Numbered from the stretch's first letter, positions 16,367 through 25,336 are shown. The stretch: 64,000 bases of DNA from Novosphingobium sp. (GCF_027489515.1 NZ_JAIXZS010000061.1:18088-82087); one strand, 5' to 3'. Program-made: numbers and translations. Notes: a model not told the origin generated them from the letters alone.

Positions 16367-17778
16367 AGCCTGCCTTTGCCGCCTATCTGACTACGCTAGC
16401 GCTGGTGGCGCTTGCCGCTCCGCTGGCGGCCCAGCAGGCGAGCAAGCCTGCGCCGGCTGCCGCTGCCTCGGCCGCGGTGCCCGCATCCGCCGCCGCCGCG
16501 CCGGCCGACGAGGGCCTGACGGGCTCGGTCACCGACGACAGCGACTGGCAGGACCTTGGCATCGCGATCCCGACGTTCCCGACGAACGAGATGCTGCCCA
16601 CGGCGGCCGATGGCGGCAACACAGAGGCGCTGGGCCGCAACCTTGCGCGGGTGATCTATGGCGATCTCAAGAACAACGGGCTGTTCAAGCCGGTCGGTCC
16701 CGATGCGCTGCCGGCGATCGGCTATGGCGAGGTCACCGCGCCGGCGTTTCCGAACTGGCGCGCGCGGTCGGCGGAGATGCTGGTACAGGGTTTCGTCAAG
16801 GGCGGGGCCGATGGCCGGCTGACGGTGGGCTGCTATCTCTATGACGTGGCGCTTGGGACCGAGCTGGCGCGGCAGGGCTATGTCGTGAAGCCCGAGGAAT
16901 GGCGCCGTGCGGCGCACAAGTGCGCGGACATGGTCTATGCGCGGCTCTCGGGTGAAAGCCCGTTCTTCGACAGCAAGATCGCCTATATCGCCGAGACGGG
17001 GCCCAAGGGGAACCGCCGCAAGCAGCTGGCAATCATGGATTCGGACGGGGCCAACCACCGCTTCATCACCAATGGTCAGGCGACAGCGCTGACCCCGCGC
17101 TATTCGCCGGATTATGCGAAGATCGCCTACCTCAGCTTCCTCAACGGCACGCCGCGCATCTATGTCTACGATATCGGCACCGGGCGGCAGACGCTGGTGA
17201 CCGAGGGCAAGGGTCCGACTTTCGCCCCGCGCTGGTCGCCTGATGGCAAGTTCATCCTTTATTCGATGGCGATCGCCGGCAACACCGACATCTACCGCGT
17301 GCCGGCGACCGGGGGTGCTTCGGTGAAGCTGACGGATTCGCCGGGGATCGACGTGGGTGGCAGCTATTCGCCCGATGGCAGCAAGATCGTGTTCGAGAGC
17401 GACCGTTCGGGCAGCCAGCAGGTCTATGTGATGAACGCCGATGGCACGAACCAGAAACGCATCACCTTCTTCGGTGGCCGTTCGGCGACGCCCGAGTGGA
17501 GCCCGCGCGGCGACCAGATCGCCTTTACCCACATCGCGGGCAACTTGCGCATCGCGGTGATGAACCCATCGGGCGGCGAGATGCGTTACCTCACCGACAG
17601 CTGGCAGGACGAAGCGCCAACCTGGTCGCCCAACGGCCGCATCGTGCAGTTCTTCCGCACCGCGAAGACGAGCGGGAAGACCTCGATCTGGCAGGTGGAC
17701 CTGACCGGGCGGAACGAGCGCAAGCTCAATACGCCGGTGGACGCTTCGGACCCCGCGTGGGGTCCCGTCCTGCCCTGA
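16363..17778 (+). CDS. tolB: Tol-Pal system periplasmic beta-propeller protein
   Basis: 471 residues from ATG 16363, overlapping the tolA stop (ATGA). A signal peptide (cleavage likely after LAAPLAAQ) is followed by an Ala-rich stretch, an N-terminal alpha/beta domain and then repeated six-bladed propeller motifs such as YSPDGSKIVFESDRSGSQQ and WSPRGDQIAFTH. It binds Pal and TolA at the outer-membrane side. Confidence 0.96.
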   Translation: MKPAFAAYLTTLALVALAAPLAAQQASKPAPAAAASAAVPASAAAAPADEGLTGSVTDDSDWQDLGIAIPTFPTNEMLPTAADGGNTEALGRNLARVIYGDLKNNGLFKPVGPDALPAIGYGEVTAPAFPNWRARSAEMLVQGFVKGGADGRLTVGCYLYDVALGTELARQGYVVKPEEWRRAAHKCADMVYARLSGESPFFDSKIAYIAETGPKGNRRKQLAIMDSDGANHRFITNGQATALTPRYSPDYAKIAYLSFLNGTPRIYVYDIGTGRQTLVTEGKGPTFAPRWSPDGKFILYSMAIAGNTDIYRVPATGGASVKLTDSPGIDVGGSYSPDGSKIVFESDRSGSQQVYVMNADGTNQKRITFFGGRSATPEWSPRGDQIAFTHIAGNLRIAVMNPSGGEMRYLTDSWQDEAPTWSPNGRIVQFFRTAKTSGKTSIWQVDLTGRNERKLNTPVDASDPAWGPVLP

Positions 17779-17853
17779 TCCGTCTATCGAAACTGATTGC
17801 CGATTCGCCGTGTGCAATGCACTCTGGAACCAAATGACCAAGGAGACCCGTCC

Positions 17854-18387
17854 GTGACCCGCAAGATCATCACATCGAAAGTCTTGACTGGCCTGCTGCT
17901 CACCTCCGGCCTCGCGCTTGCGGGTTGCGCCACCAAGCCCAAGGAGCTGCCGCCGCAGCCGACCGGCGCGACCGGCACGACCACGACCAATCCGCCGCCG
18001 GTGAGCCAGCCGATGGGGCCGGTCCCCGGCAGCCGGGCCGACTTCATGGCCTCGGTGCTGGGCGATACGATCCTGTTCGACACGGACCGCTACAACATCG
18101 ACAGCGAGGATCAGGGCATTCTGCAGAGCCAGGCGCAGTGGCTGGCGCGCTATCCGGCCGCGCGCATCACGATCGAAGGGCACTGCGACGAGCGCGGCAC
18201 GCGCGACTACAACCTCGCGCTGGGTGAACGCCGGGCCAATGCGGCGAAGAACTATCTGGTCAGCCTCGGCATCGATGCCTCGCGCATCACCACGGTGAGC
18301 TATGGCAAGGAGCGTCCGATCGCGCTCGGTTCCGACGAGGCGAGCTGGGCCAAGAACCGCCGGGCCGTGACGATCACGCTACAATGA
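17854..18387 (+). CDS. pal: Peptidoglycan-associated lipoprotein
   Basis: 177 residues from GTG 17854, preceded by AAGGAG at 17840-17845. The lipobox LALAGC places the lipidated cysteine at residue 25. The OmpA-like peptidoglycan-binding domain contains [20 protein letters not shown] and [15 protein letters not shown]. The stop lies inside the first unit of an imperfect tandem repeat (18375-18450). CpoB (YbgF), often the next gene, does not follow here. Confidence 0.96.
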   Translation: MTRKIITSKVLTGLLLTSGLALAGCATKPKELPPQPTGATGTTTTNPPPVSQPMGPVPGSRADFMASVLGDTILFDTDRYNIDSEDQGILQSQAQWLARYPAARITIEGHCDERGTRDYNLALGERRANAAKNYLVSLGIDASRITTVSYGKERPIALGSDEASWAKNRRAVTITLQ

Positions 18388-18450
18388 TTGGCACGCTACA
18401 ATAGTTGGCACGCTATAATAATCGCCATGGCACAATAACTGGCACGTTCC
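18375..18450 (+). repeat. Imperfect tandem repeat starting in the last codons of pal
   Basis: Units start CACGCTACAATGATTGG (18375-18391) and CACGCTACAATAGTTGG (18392-18408), differing by two bases, then degenerate copies at 18409-18430, 18431-18442 and 18443 onward. The period is 17 in the two best copies. Repeats start within the coding end of pal and fill the gap to the J-domain gene. Several units contain a stop triplet. Likely slippage-born; a regulatory role is open. Confidence 0.7.
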
Positions 18451-18476
18451 AGTAAGAGAGGATCAGGGCCACTTCG

Positions 18477-19022
18477 ATGGCACGGTACGGCAGATCGGTT
18501 GACTGGGGCTTCCCTCGCTGGCGCGGCTATGAAGGCGCGCGCGAGGCGGCCCCGGTGCGCCTGTGCGACCGCGCCGGCTGCGAGGAAAAAGGCGACCGGC
18601 CCGCGCCCAAATCGCCCAACAACCCCGACCGGTGGTATTTCTGCGAGCGCCATGCCGCGGAATACAACGCCGGGTGGAACTACTTCGAAGGGCTCGACAA
18701 GGAAGAGGCCGAGCTGCGCGAGAAGGCGGAGCGCGGCGAGGCTTCGGGCTATGCGCAGTCTGCCTACCAGAGCTGGGCCGGACCCGGCGACGGCAGCCGC
18801 AGCCGCGATGAAATGCGCGCCCTGGAAGCGCTGGGACTGGACGTGGACGCCGATTTCGAAGCGATCCGCAAAGCCTGGCGCAGCCGTGCCAAGGAAGTCC
18901 ATCCTGATGTGCGCCCCGGTGATGCCGAGGCGGCCGCGGAGTTCCTGAAGCTGCAGACCGCCTACGAAGTGTTGCGCGCGGCAGAAGAACGGCGCGAGTG
19001 GAAGGGGCCTGACGCGGGCTGA
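18477..19022 (+). CDS. J-domain protein with possible N-terminal zinc site
   Basis: 181 residues from ATG 18477. The C-terminal part (from about residue 115) is a DnaJ domain with the HPD motif at residues 142-144 (KEVHPDVRP), which would stimulate a DnaK-type Hsp70. The N-terminal half has C30, C35, C56 and H59, spaced like a small zinc-binding site, and a Trp/Tyr-rich region. No G/F region or classic DnaJ zinc domain. Client unknown. Confidence 0.88.
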   Translation: MARYGRSVDWGFPRWRGYEGAREAAPVRLCDRAGCEEKGDRPAPKSPNNPDRWYFCERHAAEYNAGWNYFEGLDKEEAELREKAERGEASGYAQSAYQSWAGPGDGSRSRDEMRALEALGLDVDADFEAIRKAWRSRAKEVHPDVRPGDAEAAAEFLKLQTAYEVLRAAEERREWKGPDAG

Positions 19023-19031
19023 TTTTGCGGC

Positions 19032-20234
19032 CTAGTCCAGTTCTTCGCTCAGAAGTTCCTCGATGCGCGATGTGCCAGGGAAACCCTCGCTCACCCAACG
19101 AGCCTCGACCGCGCGAAGGATGCGGGCGACCTCTGGCCCGGCGCTGACGCCGCGGGCGACGATCATGCCGCCTTTCAGCGGAAACTGCGGGATATTCCAG
19201 CCATCCAGCGGAGCGGTGTCACTGCCTGTGATCAGCAGGCGGTCTAACGCGGCTTCGCGGCCCACCTTGTAGGCGAGCGGGCGGGCAGCTTCCTCTGGCC
19301 CATTGTCCGCAGCCGGGCGCGCGGCGACCAGCGCGAGGTGCTTGCGCTGCGCAATCGAGAGCCTGAGGCGCGCTGCGATCTGTTCGGCGAGCGGCGGATC
19401 GGCGGGGAGCAGCGCAGCAAGGCGGCGAAGGGGTTCGGGCGCGATCCCATGCGCGGTCTCGGCAGCGATCAGGGGAGCGAGCGCGCCGGGATCGGCTTCG
19501 GGCAGGATCACCGCGAGCACGCCGAGTTCGGCCATGCGGTCCACGGTCGGCGCGGGATCGGGGAGGGCGAGCAGGCCGAGGAGCTCGCTGGCAATGCGCT
19601 CGCGCGACAGACCCTTGAGGCCGGGGGCAAGTGCGCTGCAGGCAGCTTCGGCTTCCGCATCGGCGGGGAGCGAGCCGAAGCGGGCCTGGAAGCGGAAGTA
19701 TCTGAGAATACGCAGGTAATCCTCGCGGATGCGCGCCTCGGCATCGCCGATGAAGCGCAGACGCCGGGCCGCGAGATCGGCAAGACCGCCGAAGTAATCG
19801 TGGACCATGAGGTCACGCGGGTCGGCGTAGAGCGCGTTGATCGTGAAATCGCGGCGGGCGGCGTCTTCCTGCCAGCTCTGCGAGAAGGCGACGGTCGCGT
19901 GGCGGCCGTCAGTGGAAACGTCGCGGCGCAAGGTGGTGATCTCGACCGGGCCGCCTGCCAGCACGGCAGTAACGGTACCATGGGCAAGTCCGGTGGGCAC
20001 GCTGCGGATGCCGGCTGCCTTGAGCCGCTCGATAACCGTTGCGGGCTCGAGCGGGGTCGCCATGTCGATGTCTTTCACCGCGATGCCCAGCAGCGTATCG
20101 CGCACCGCTCCGCCGACGTAACGGACGAGGCCCGAACCCGTTTCTTTGGCGCCAGCCGGATCGAGCGCAGCAACAAGCGCGGCGAGGTCTTCGCGGCTTG
20201 TCCAGTCGGCGGGAGGGAGGCGCGTTTCAGCCAT
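19032..20234 (-). CDS. cca: CCA tRNA nucleotidyltransferase / poly(A) polymerase family protein
   Basis: 400 residues from ATG 20234. The class II nucleotidyltransferase head shows YVGGAVRDTLLGIAVKDIDM with the catalytic DxD, then RRDFTINALYADP and DYLRILRYFRFQARFG. It adds or repairs the CCA end of tRNAs. It is the last gene of a leftward operon; its start overlaps the NUDIX gene end by eight bases. The upstream in-frame extension is not supported by family length. Confidence 0.92.
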   Translation of the reverse strand: MAETRLPPADWTSREDLAALVAALDPAGAKETGSGLVRYVGGAVRDTLLGIAVKDIDMATPLEPATVIERLKAAGIRSVPTGLAHGTVTAVLAGGPVEITTLRRDVSTDGRHATVAFSQSWQEDAARRDFTINALYADPRDLMVHDYFGGLADLAARRLRFIGDAEARIREDYLRILRYFRFQARFGSLPADAEAEAACSALAPGLKGLSRERIASELLGLLALPDPAPTVDRMAELGVLAVILPEADPGALAPLIAAETAHGIAPEPLRRLAALLPADPPLAEQIAARLRLSIAQRKHLALVAARPAADNGPEEAARPLAYKVGREAALDRLLITGSDTAPLDGWNIPQFPLKGGMIVARGVSAGPEVARILRAVEARWVSEGFPGTSRIEELLSEELD

Positions 20235-20829
20235 GCCAGCGGATCCGCTGCGCGAGATTGGCAATGATCCCGGCGGTAACGCCCCAGATGCGGTGCTCGT
20301 TCCACTGGATATCGACGTAGCTGCCGCGCCGGCCTGCCCATTCGCTCTCCCGCCGGACATGGTTGGCGGGATCGAGCACGAAGCCCAGCGGCGGCTCGAA
20401 CCAGCTTGCGACTTCGGCAGGGTTTGGCTGGATCGGGAGGTCCGGCGGGACCATCGCAAGCACCGGTGTGATGTCATAGCCGGTTCCGGTGCGGTACTGG
20501 TCGGTCGCGCCGATCACGTCGACGAGCGCGGGATCGATGCCGAGTTCCTCGTTCGCCTCACGCAATGCGGCCTCGATCGGCGTCTCGCCCGCATCGATCT
20601 TGCCGCCGGGGAACGCGGCTTGCCCAGGGTGTGCCCGCATGTGCGAGGGGCGGTGGATGAGGAGCACGCCGGGGCCTTCGGGATGGTCCGGACGGTCTGT
20701 CACGGCGATCAGCACGGCGGCGGGGCGCAGGGGGGTATCGGGCATCGGGCGCCAGTCCTCGTAGGCGGGCGGGACGGGCTGCGCATGGCCGATATCGAAC
20801 AGGCTGGCGAGGTGATCGCGCAGGCTCAT
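20227..20829 (-). CDS. NUDIX hydrolase, CoA pyrophosphatase type
   Basis: 200 residues from ATG 20829. The NUDIX box reads GKIDAGETPIEAALREANEE followed by LGI, with the conserved GX5EX7REUXEEXGU spacing. The upstream HPGQAAFPGG motif is typical of CoA pyrophosphatases (YeaB/NudL-like). It would hydrolyse CoA and derivatives. It overlaps both neighbours, so it is translationally coupled. Confidence 0.9.
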   Translation of the reverse strand: MSLRDHLASLFDIGHAQPVPPAYEDWRPMPDTPLRPAAVLIAVTDRPDHPEGPGVLLIHRPSHMRAHPGQAAFPGGKIDAGETPIEAALREANEELGIDPALVDVIGATDQYRTGTGYDITPVLAMVPPDLPIQPNPAEVASWFEPPLGFVLDPANHVRRESEWAGRRGSYVDIQWNEHRIWGVTAGIIANLAQRIRWHG

Positions 20830-21395
20830 GCGGGGAGCAGGCTGAAGTGCGCGCCCATGCTTTCGACCGCGAGGGTATCGGGTTCGGAGAGGGTGAGCGC
20901 GTGATCGATCAACTGGCCATAGGTGCTGCGGTTAAGCCGCGCTTCGGCGCCGTGGCGCACGGCAAGGTAGAAAGCGGGGACATCGGGCGTGCCGGCGGCG
21001 CGCAGCGGGTGATCGGGGCCGGCGAGCACAACGTCGTCGGTATTGAGGCGAAAGGCGATAACCGGGCGGCCTTCGTCGTCCGTCCGCACGTCCATGTCGG
21101 TCGCAATGAAGGCGGCGTCGTCAACATCGATCGCGAGCTTCTCGACCGGGGTGACCAGCCAGTGCTTCCCTGCGGCGTCGCGCGTCAGGAGCGAGGAGAA
21201 AGCGCGGACCATGGCCGGGCGGGTGATGCGTCCGCCTTCGTGGAACCACGTGCCGTCTGCCGCGATGCGCATGTGGCTTGTCCCGATACGGGCAGGGGAC
21301 CAGGTATCGAGCGCCGGGAGCCGGCGCGCGGCGACAGCCTCGGCCAGTTCGGCGAGGGACAGGGCAGCGAGTTCGGCAGGTGGTTCATATGGCAC
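20826..21395 (-). CDS. DUF1285-family protein
   Basis: 189 residues from GTG 21395. The pattern GTWFHEGGRITRPAMVRAFS, followed by LVTPVEKLAIDVDDAAFIA, matches the DUF1285 family as I remember it; that family has no established biochemical role. Its stop overlaps the NUDIX start (ATGA). It belongs to a four-gene leftward operon with a GNAT, NUDIX and CCA transferase. The start is chosen by family length; an ATG start is not available nearby in frame. Confidence 0.78.
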   Translation of the reverse strand: MPYEPPAELAALSLAELAEAVAARRLPALDTWSPARIGTSHMRIAADGTWFHEGGRITRPAMVRAFSSLLTRDAAGKHWLVTPVEKLAIDVDDAAFIATDMDVRTDDEGRPVIAFRLNTDDVVLAGPDHPLRAAGTPDVPAFYLAVRHGAEARLNRSTYGQLIDHALTLSEPDTLAVESMGAHFSLLPA

Positions 21396-21417
21396 GCAAG
21401 CGCGATGCCAGATCAGA

Positions 21418-21927
21418 TCAGCCGCGCCAAGGGCCGAGCATGCCTTCGCCCGGGAGGACAGCGGGATTGGCAGTGCGGCAGAGCAAACGAGCCGGGTCCC
21501 ACGGCCCGGGCAGCTTCCACCCGCCAGTGTGCGCGGCAGAGAAGCCGAAGAAGCGGCCGTAGTAGTCCGCATCGCCGATCATCACCTGCGGCAGCGGCGC
21601 GCGCGGATCGATTGCGGTGAGGCTGGCGGTGACGAGCGCCTTGCCATAGCCCTTGCCCTGCAGGCCCGGCAGGACCGCGACGGGGCCAACCATGATCATC
21701 GGATGCGGGCGGCCATCGGCGTCATTCAGCGCGACTGGCCAGCACTGGATCGTGCCGGCAATATGCTCACCTTCATCGAGCGCGGCGAACGAGAGGCCGG
21801 GAAGCCACTCGGTCCCCTCACGAACCTTGTAGGCCGTGCGCGCAAAGCGGTCCGGTCCGAAGGCGGCATCGAGCACGTCCTCAATCAGCGCGGAATCGAT
21901 ATCGGCAAGCGGGATCAGCGTGGCCAA
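21418..21927 (-). CDS. GNAT-family N-acetyltransferase
   Basis: 169 residues from ATG 21927. The acetyl-CoA-binding motif A is VGPVAVLPGLQGKGYGKALV (R/Q-x-x-G-x-G variant), followed by GDADYYGRFFGFSAA, a GNAT motif-B pattern seen in predicted YhbS-like acetyltransferases. It is the first gene of the operon continuing to cca. Acceptor substrate unknown. Confidence 0.87.
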   Translation of the reverse strand: MATLIPLADIDSALIEDVLDAAFGPDRFARTAYKVREGTEWLPGLSFAALDEGEHIAGTIQCWPVALNDADGRPHPMIMVGPVAVLPGLQGKGYGKALVTASLTAIDPRAPLPQVMIGDADYYGRFFGFSAAHTGGWKLPGPWDPARLLCRTANPAVLPGEGMLGPWRG

Positions 21928-22001
21928 GGCTTGAGTGGCTTTCAGGTAAGCTACGGAAGCGCGCCGATAGCGGGCAAGGGACTGCGGTACAAGCTGTGCG
22001 T

Positions 22002-22667
22002 TCAGAGGATGACCTCAACGGGCGCTGGGGCGGGCATCGCGTAGAGATCCCAGAAGCGCTGCGCGATGGTCTCTGGCGCAAGCGAAGTGCCGGGGAGGAT
22101 CTGGCCGGTGACGGTGACCGTGCCGACGCGGATGAGGGTGCCCTCCATCTCCTTGTGCAGGCTCTGCGCCAGATTGCGGATCCCCGCCTTGCCCACCGCG
22201 AGCGAGGAAGCGGGCAGCCAGCCGGTGGGATCGAGCGCAAGGCCGCCGCCGGTGAGCAAGACTGTGCCGCGCCCTCGCGCCTGCATGCCGGGGAGCACCG
22301 CCTGCACTGCGGCTAGAGCGCCGCCGACGTTGACGCGGAAATCGGAGACGAGCGCATCGAGCGGGATCTGCGAGGGCGGCGCAGGAGTGGCGCTGTAGGC
22401 GTTGTAGATCAGCACCTCGATGGGGCCGAGCTGATCCTCGACCGCACGGACCGCTGTGCCGAGCATGGTGAAATCGCCGGCATCGACGGCCCGCATATCG
22501 AGCTTCTGGCCCTTCTCCGCCATCTCTGCGGCGAGTGCGGCAGACTTTTCAGGGCTGCGGGCAAACCCTGCGATGGCATGGCCGCCTTCAGCAAAGCGCT
22601 GCGCCAACGCGGCGGAAAGGCCGGGGCCCATCCCGATGATCAGCGCGACGGGAAGGTTGGCGGACAT
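22002..22667 (-). CDS. Atypical SDR-family protein lacking the catalytic Tyr
   Basis: 221 residues from ATG 22667. The N-terminus has a Rossmann motif IIGMGPGLSAALAQRFAEGG, and NAYSAT replaces the usual NNAG. The position of the YxxxK tyrosine is Leu (SSLAVGKAG keeps only the Lys). This suggests loss or change of the oxidoreductase activity. A 9-bp inverted repeat lies 60 bp upstream. Role unknown. Confidence 0.82.
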   Translation of the reverse strand: MSANLPVALIIGMGPGLSAALAQRFAEGGHAIAGFARSPEKSAALAAEMAEKGQKLDMRAVDAGDFTMLGTAVRAVEDQLGPIEVLIYNAYSATPAPPSQIPLDALVSDFRVNVGGALAAVQAVLPGMQARGRGTVLLTGGGLALDPTGWLPASSLAVGKAGIRNLAQSLHKEMEGTLIRVGTVTVTGQILPGTSLAPETIAQRFWDLYAMPAPAPVEVIL

Positions 22668-22726
22668 GCGGGGGTTCTCCTCTTGCCGTGACCGTCTCAG
22701 GCTTTGCCGGCAGTCTTGCGCCCATC

Positions 22727-22756
22727 ATGTACAGCACTTCGCCAAGCGCTGTACAT
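22727..22756. promoter_or_regulatory. Inverted repeat between two leftward genes
   Basis: ATGTACAGC (22727-22735) and GCTGTACAT (22748-22756) form perfect 9-bp arms around 12 bases. It lies downstream of the dioxygenase gene (stop 22767) and 60 bp upstream of the atypical SDR start. It could be an operator for the SDR gene or a terminator hairpin; no T-run is present. Confidence 0.45.
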
Positions 22757-22766
22757 GAGGAACGCG

Positions 22767-23876
22767 TCAGCTGCTGGCCAGCAACCGCAGCCGCGAGTTG
22801 AACTCGCCGCGATCGACGTAGCAGCCGTGGAGATGGCGGAAGCCGGTCGAAGGATCGAAGGACTCGCGTCCATGGAGCACGCGGCGGTTGTCGAAAACGA
22901 TCATCTCGCCCGCCTCGAGCTTGAAGGTGAGCTGGTAGGCCGGATCGCGCGTCATCGCCATGAACTTGCGATAGGCGCGGTAATAGGCGGGCAGAATCTC
23001 CGCCGGCATATCGAACGTGGCGGCGATATGCGCGTTCCAGCGGATCTCGCTGACGGCGCCGGTGCGGTCCACCGTGATCACCGGGGCATGGGTGCGGATA
23101 TCGGCGTCCCGATCGTGGAAGCGGAACGGGATGGCGACTTCGCTGAGCAGGCGGAATGCTTCCGGGTCCTCTGCACGCAAATCCTCGGCAAGGGCAAAAC
23201 CATCAGCGAAGAGGGAGCCGCCGCCTTCGGCTTCGTTGGCGAGGCAATGGAGGAACTGGAAGCCAGGCGGCACTTCCTGATTGGGAAGATCGGTATGCAA
23301 TGGCAGCGTGACGGCGGTGTAGGCAAGGTTGTTGGGATCGGGCTTGCTGACGACCTCGAACGTCATGCCGAAGTTGGTTTCGCGCAGAAAGCCGATCTTG
23401 CAGGCGACATCGACCCCTGCATCGATGCGGTTCTCAAGGCGGTTGACAAGCGAGAGGCCCGTGGCGGCGGTGTGCTGCAGCCATTCCCGCAGCACGGCGT
23501 CATCCGCCATGATGTGCGGTGCCGCAAAGCGCGGAACGCCCGCTGGCGTGAGATTGGCGCGCCAGAGACGGGGCGGGATCGCGGCGGGATCGGACGCGGG
23601 GCGGCCCGGGCGGTGCGCGGCGAGCAGGGCGAGGGGCATGTGGCTGACATGGCCATCGGCATAGTGGAGGATCACGGTCTCGCCGCCGGCTTCGGCGTTC
23701 AGCAGCACCGGCTCGGCATCGAGCGCGAGCAGATCCAGCACGCGTTCGTCGGTTTGCGGGTGGAAGGCGCTGGGGCAATTGTCGCGCAGCCAGAGCGTAG
23801 GGTAGGTCGCCGGGGCGCCATCCGCCCAGGTCGCATGGAGGGCATCAGTGCGCGCCTCAAGGTTCGCAAGTTCCAT
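22767..23876 (-). CDS. Gamma-butyrobetaine hydroxylase-like Fe(II)/2-oxoglutarate dioxygenase
   Basis: 369 residues from ATG 23876. An N-terminal GBBH-like (DUF971) region has TLWLRDNCPSAFHPQTDERV, and the TauD/TfdA domain has the iron-binding HxD in LPLHTDLPNQEVPPGFQFLH and the distal His in RRVLHGRESFDP. Such enzymes hydroxylate gamma-butyrobetaine or trimethyllysine in carnitine synthesis, but bacterial relatives act on varied substrates. No other carnitine genes are nearby, so the substrate is unresolved. Confidence 0.9.
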   Translation of the reverse strand: MELANLEARTDALHATWADGAPATYPTLWLRDNCPSAFHPQTDERVLDLLALDAEPVLLNAEAGGETVILHYADGHVSHMPLALLAAHRPGRPASDPAAIPPRLWRANLTPAGVPRFAAPHIMADDAVLREWLQHTAATGLSLVNRLENRIDAGVDVACKIGFLRETNFGMTFEVVSKPDPNNLAYTAVTLPLHTDLPNQEVPPGFQFLHCLANEAEGGGSLFADGFALAEDLRAEDPEAFRLLSEVAIPFRFHDRDADIRTHAPVITVDRTGAVSEIRWNAHIAATFDMPAEILPAYYRAYRKFMAMTRDPAYQLTFKLEAGEMIVFDNRRVLHGRESFDPSTGFRHLHGCYVDRGEFNSRLRLLASS

Positions 23877-23919
23877 CGAAAAGTCCCGTCATGTTGCAAA
23901 GGTGATCGCCGAGGGCGGA

Positions 23920-24018
23920 TCAATCCTTGCGCGGCGGCGGGCGCCAGTCCTGCACCTTGCCATAGCGGATCGACGCGGGGCGCCGGCCGTGGGCAAGGTC
24001 TGAGCAGGAGAATGTCAT
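23920..24018 (-). CDS. Possible 32-residue peptide upstream of the dioxygenase gene
   Basis: An open frame from ATG 24018 to TGA 23920-23922 encodes 32 residues ending IRYGKVQDWRPPPRKD. It is basic and proline-rich at the end. It lies 43 bp upstream of the dioxygenase start on the same strand. The ribosome-binding site is weak. The amino-acid composition looks protein-like, but the frame is short enough to be chance. Confidence 0.35.
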   Translation of the reverse strand: MTFSCSDLAHGRRPASIRYGKVQDWRPPPRKD

Positions 24019-24097
24019 GACGCTGGAGCCTATGGCGGGAAGGCGGCTGCAACAAGCGCAAAAAAGCTAGGCAATACATTGCCACGCACCGCGCACC

Positions 24098-25294
24098 ATG
24101 CCACGCCTGAGCACGATGGATCATTCGCATGGCAGCACTGTCAATTCGGGACGGGACACCGCCCCATTTGCACCCACCCTGATCGGCATCGGCGCTGCGA
24201 CAGCAGCGGCGCATATTGGCAACAATTTCACGACCTATCTGGTCGGCGGACTGATGGACCGCTTCGGCTTCACACCCTTTGCCATGGGCGCGTGGAACAT
24301 GGCCGAGACGCTGAGCTATGCTGCCGCGATGTTCCTCGTTGCGCCGCGCGCGAGAGGCATCGATGCGCGGGTGCTGGCGATCATCGCGAGCGCCGTGGTG
24401 ATCGCGGCGCAGGCCGGATCGGCGTTGACGGGCGCCTATCCGCTGCTGCTGGCCGGACGGATCGGCACCGGGCTGGGCTTCGGCCTGATGAACAGCGCGC
24501 TCAACCTGGCGGCTGGGCGCACGGGCAATCCGGCGCGGTGGATCTCGCTCGGCATTGCCGTGCAGACCTTGCTCTACAGCGGGATCGCCGTGGTGCTGCC
24601 GATGATCGGGCGCGACTATGGCGCGGGCGGCATGTTCTTCGGCCTGGCGGGTATTTCGGTGCTGTTCGGCCTCTGCGCGCTGCTGCTTCCGGGTGGCAAG
24701 GCGGCCGCTGCAGAGCAGGCGCAGGCAGCGACGCCAATCGGCGCGGAGGGCTGGCGCGTGCTGGCGGCGATGGCGCTGTTCGCGTTCGGATCGCTGGCGA
24801 TCTGGCCGTTCATCGAGCGCACCGCGCACGCCATCGGCATTCCGGCGACGCAGTTCGGGCTTTACCAGAGCGCGGCCGTGCTCGCGAGCGCGGTGGGCAA
24901 TGCGGGCCTTGCCGTGGTGATCGGCCGCCTGCCGCGCGCGTGGCCGCTGGCAGCGGCGTTGGGCGTGTGCAGCCTGATGTGCGCGCTGCTGACGACGGTG
25001 GGGAGCGCGCCGGCCTTCGGTGCGGCCTTCATTGCCTTCATGGTGAGCTGGTTCCTGACCTATCCACTGCTGATCCGCCTCGCCTATGCGCAGCCGGGCG
25101 GCGAGCGGCTGGCGGTGATGACCTCTGGCACCTGGCTGCTTGCACAAAGCCTTGGGTCGCTGGCGGCGGGGGCGATGGCACAGGGCTTTGGCGCCTACAC
25201 GCTGATCGGCCCGGCAGGCGGGGTGATCTGCGCGCTGGCGATTGTCGCTGCGATGCCGGTGGCGCGGCGGCTGGACCGCGAGGGGGGCGGCTGA
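24098..25294 (+). CDS. MFS transporter
   Basis: 398 residues if ATG 24098 is used; ATG 24116 is equally plausible. About twelve hydrophobic segments, an early NNFTTYLVGGLMDRFGF segment, and loop motifs such as GRIGTGLGFGLMNSALNLAAG. A short linker (GGKAAAAEQAQ) splits two six-helix halves. Substrate and direction cannot be read. It is divergent from the dioxygenase and convergent with the deaminase gene. Confidence 0.85.
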   Translation: MPRLSTMDHSHGSTVNSGRDTAPFAPTLIGIGAATAAAHIGNNFTTYLVGGLMDRFGFTPFAMGAWNMAETLSYAAAMFLVAPRARGIDARVLAIIASAVVIAAQAGSALTGAYPLLLAGRIGTGLGFGLMNSALNLAAGRTGNPARWISLGIAVQTLLYSGIAVVLPMIGRDYGAGGMFFGLAGISVLFGLCALLLPGGKAAAAEQAQAATPIGAEGWRVLAAMALFAFGSLAIWPFIERTAHAIGIPATQFGLYQSAAVLASAVGNAGLAVVIGRLPRAWPLAAALGVCSLMCALLTTVGSAPAFGAAFIAFMVSWFLTYPLLIRLAYAQPGGERLAVMTSGTWLLAQSLGSLAAGAMAQGFGAYTLIGPAGGVICALAIVAAMPVARRLDREGGG

Positions 25295-25336
25295 CGTCCT
25301 GCTGCGCTCGCGGGTGACGAGTCGGGTTGGTGAGTG

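Noticed and set aside
18375..18450. Series of TTGGCACG boxes as sigma-54 promoters
   Set aside because: The TGGCACG half is present but no GC dinucleotide occurs at the required distance. They are the repeat unit of the pal duplication.
24079..25317. Alternative plus-strand frame overlapping the MFS gene
   Set aside because: It lacks membrane segments, whereas the overlapping frame has twelve and a plausible start.
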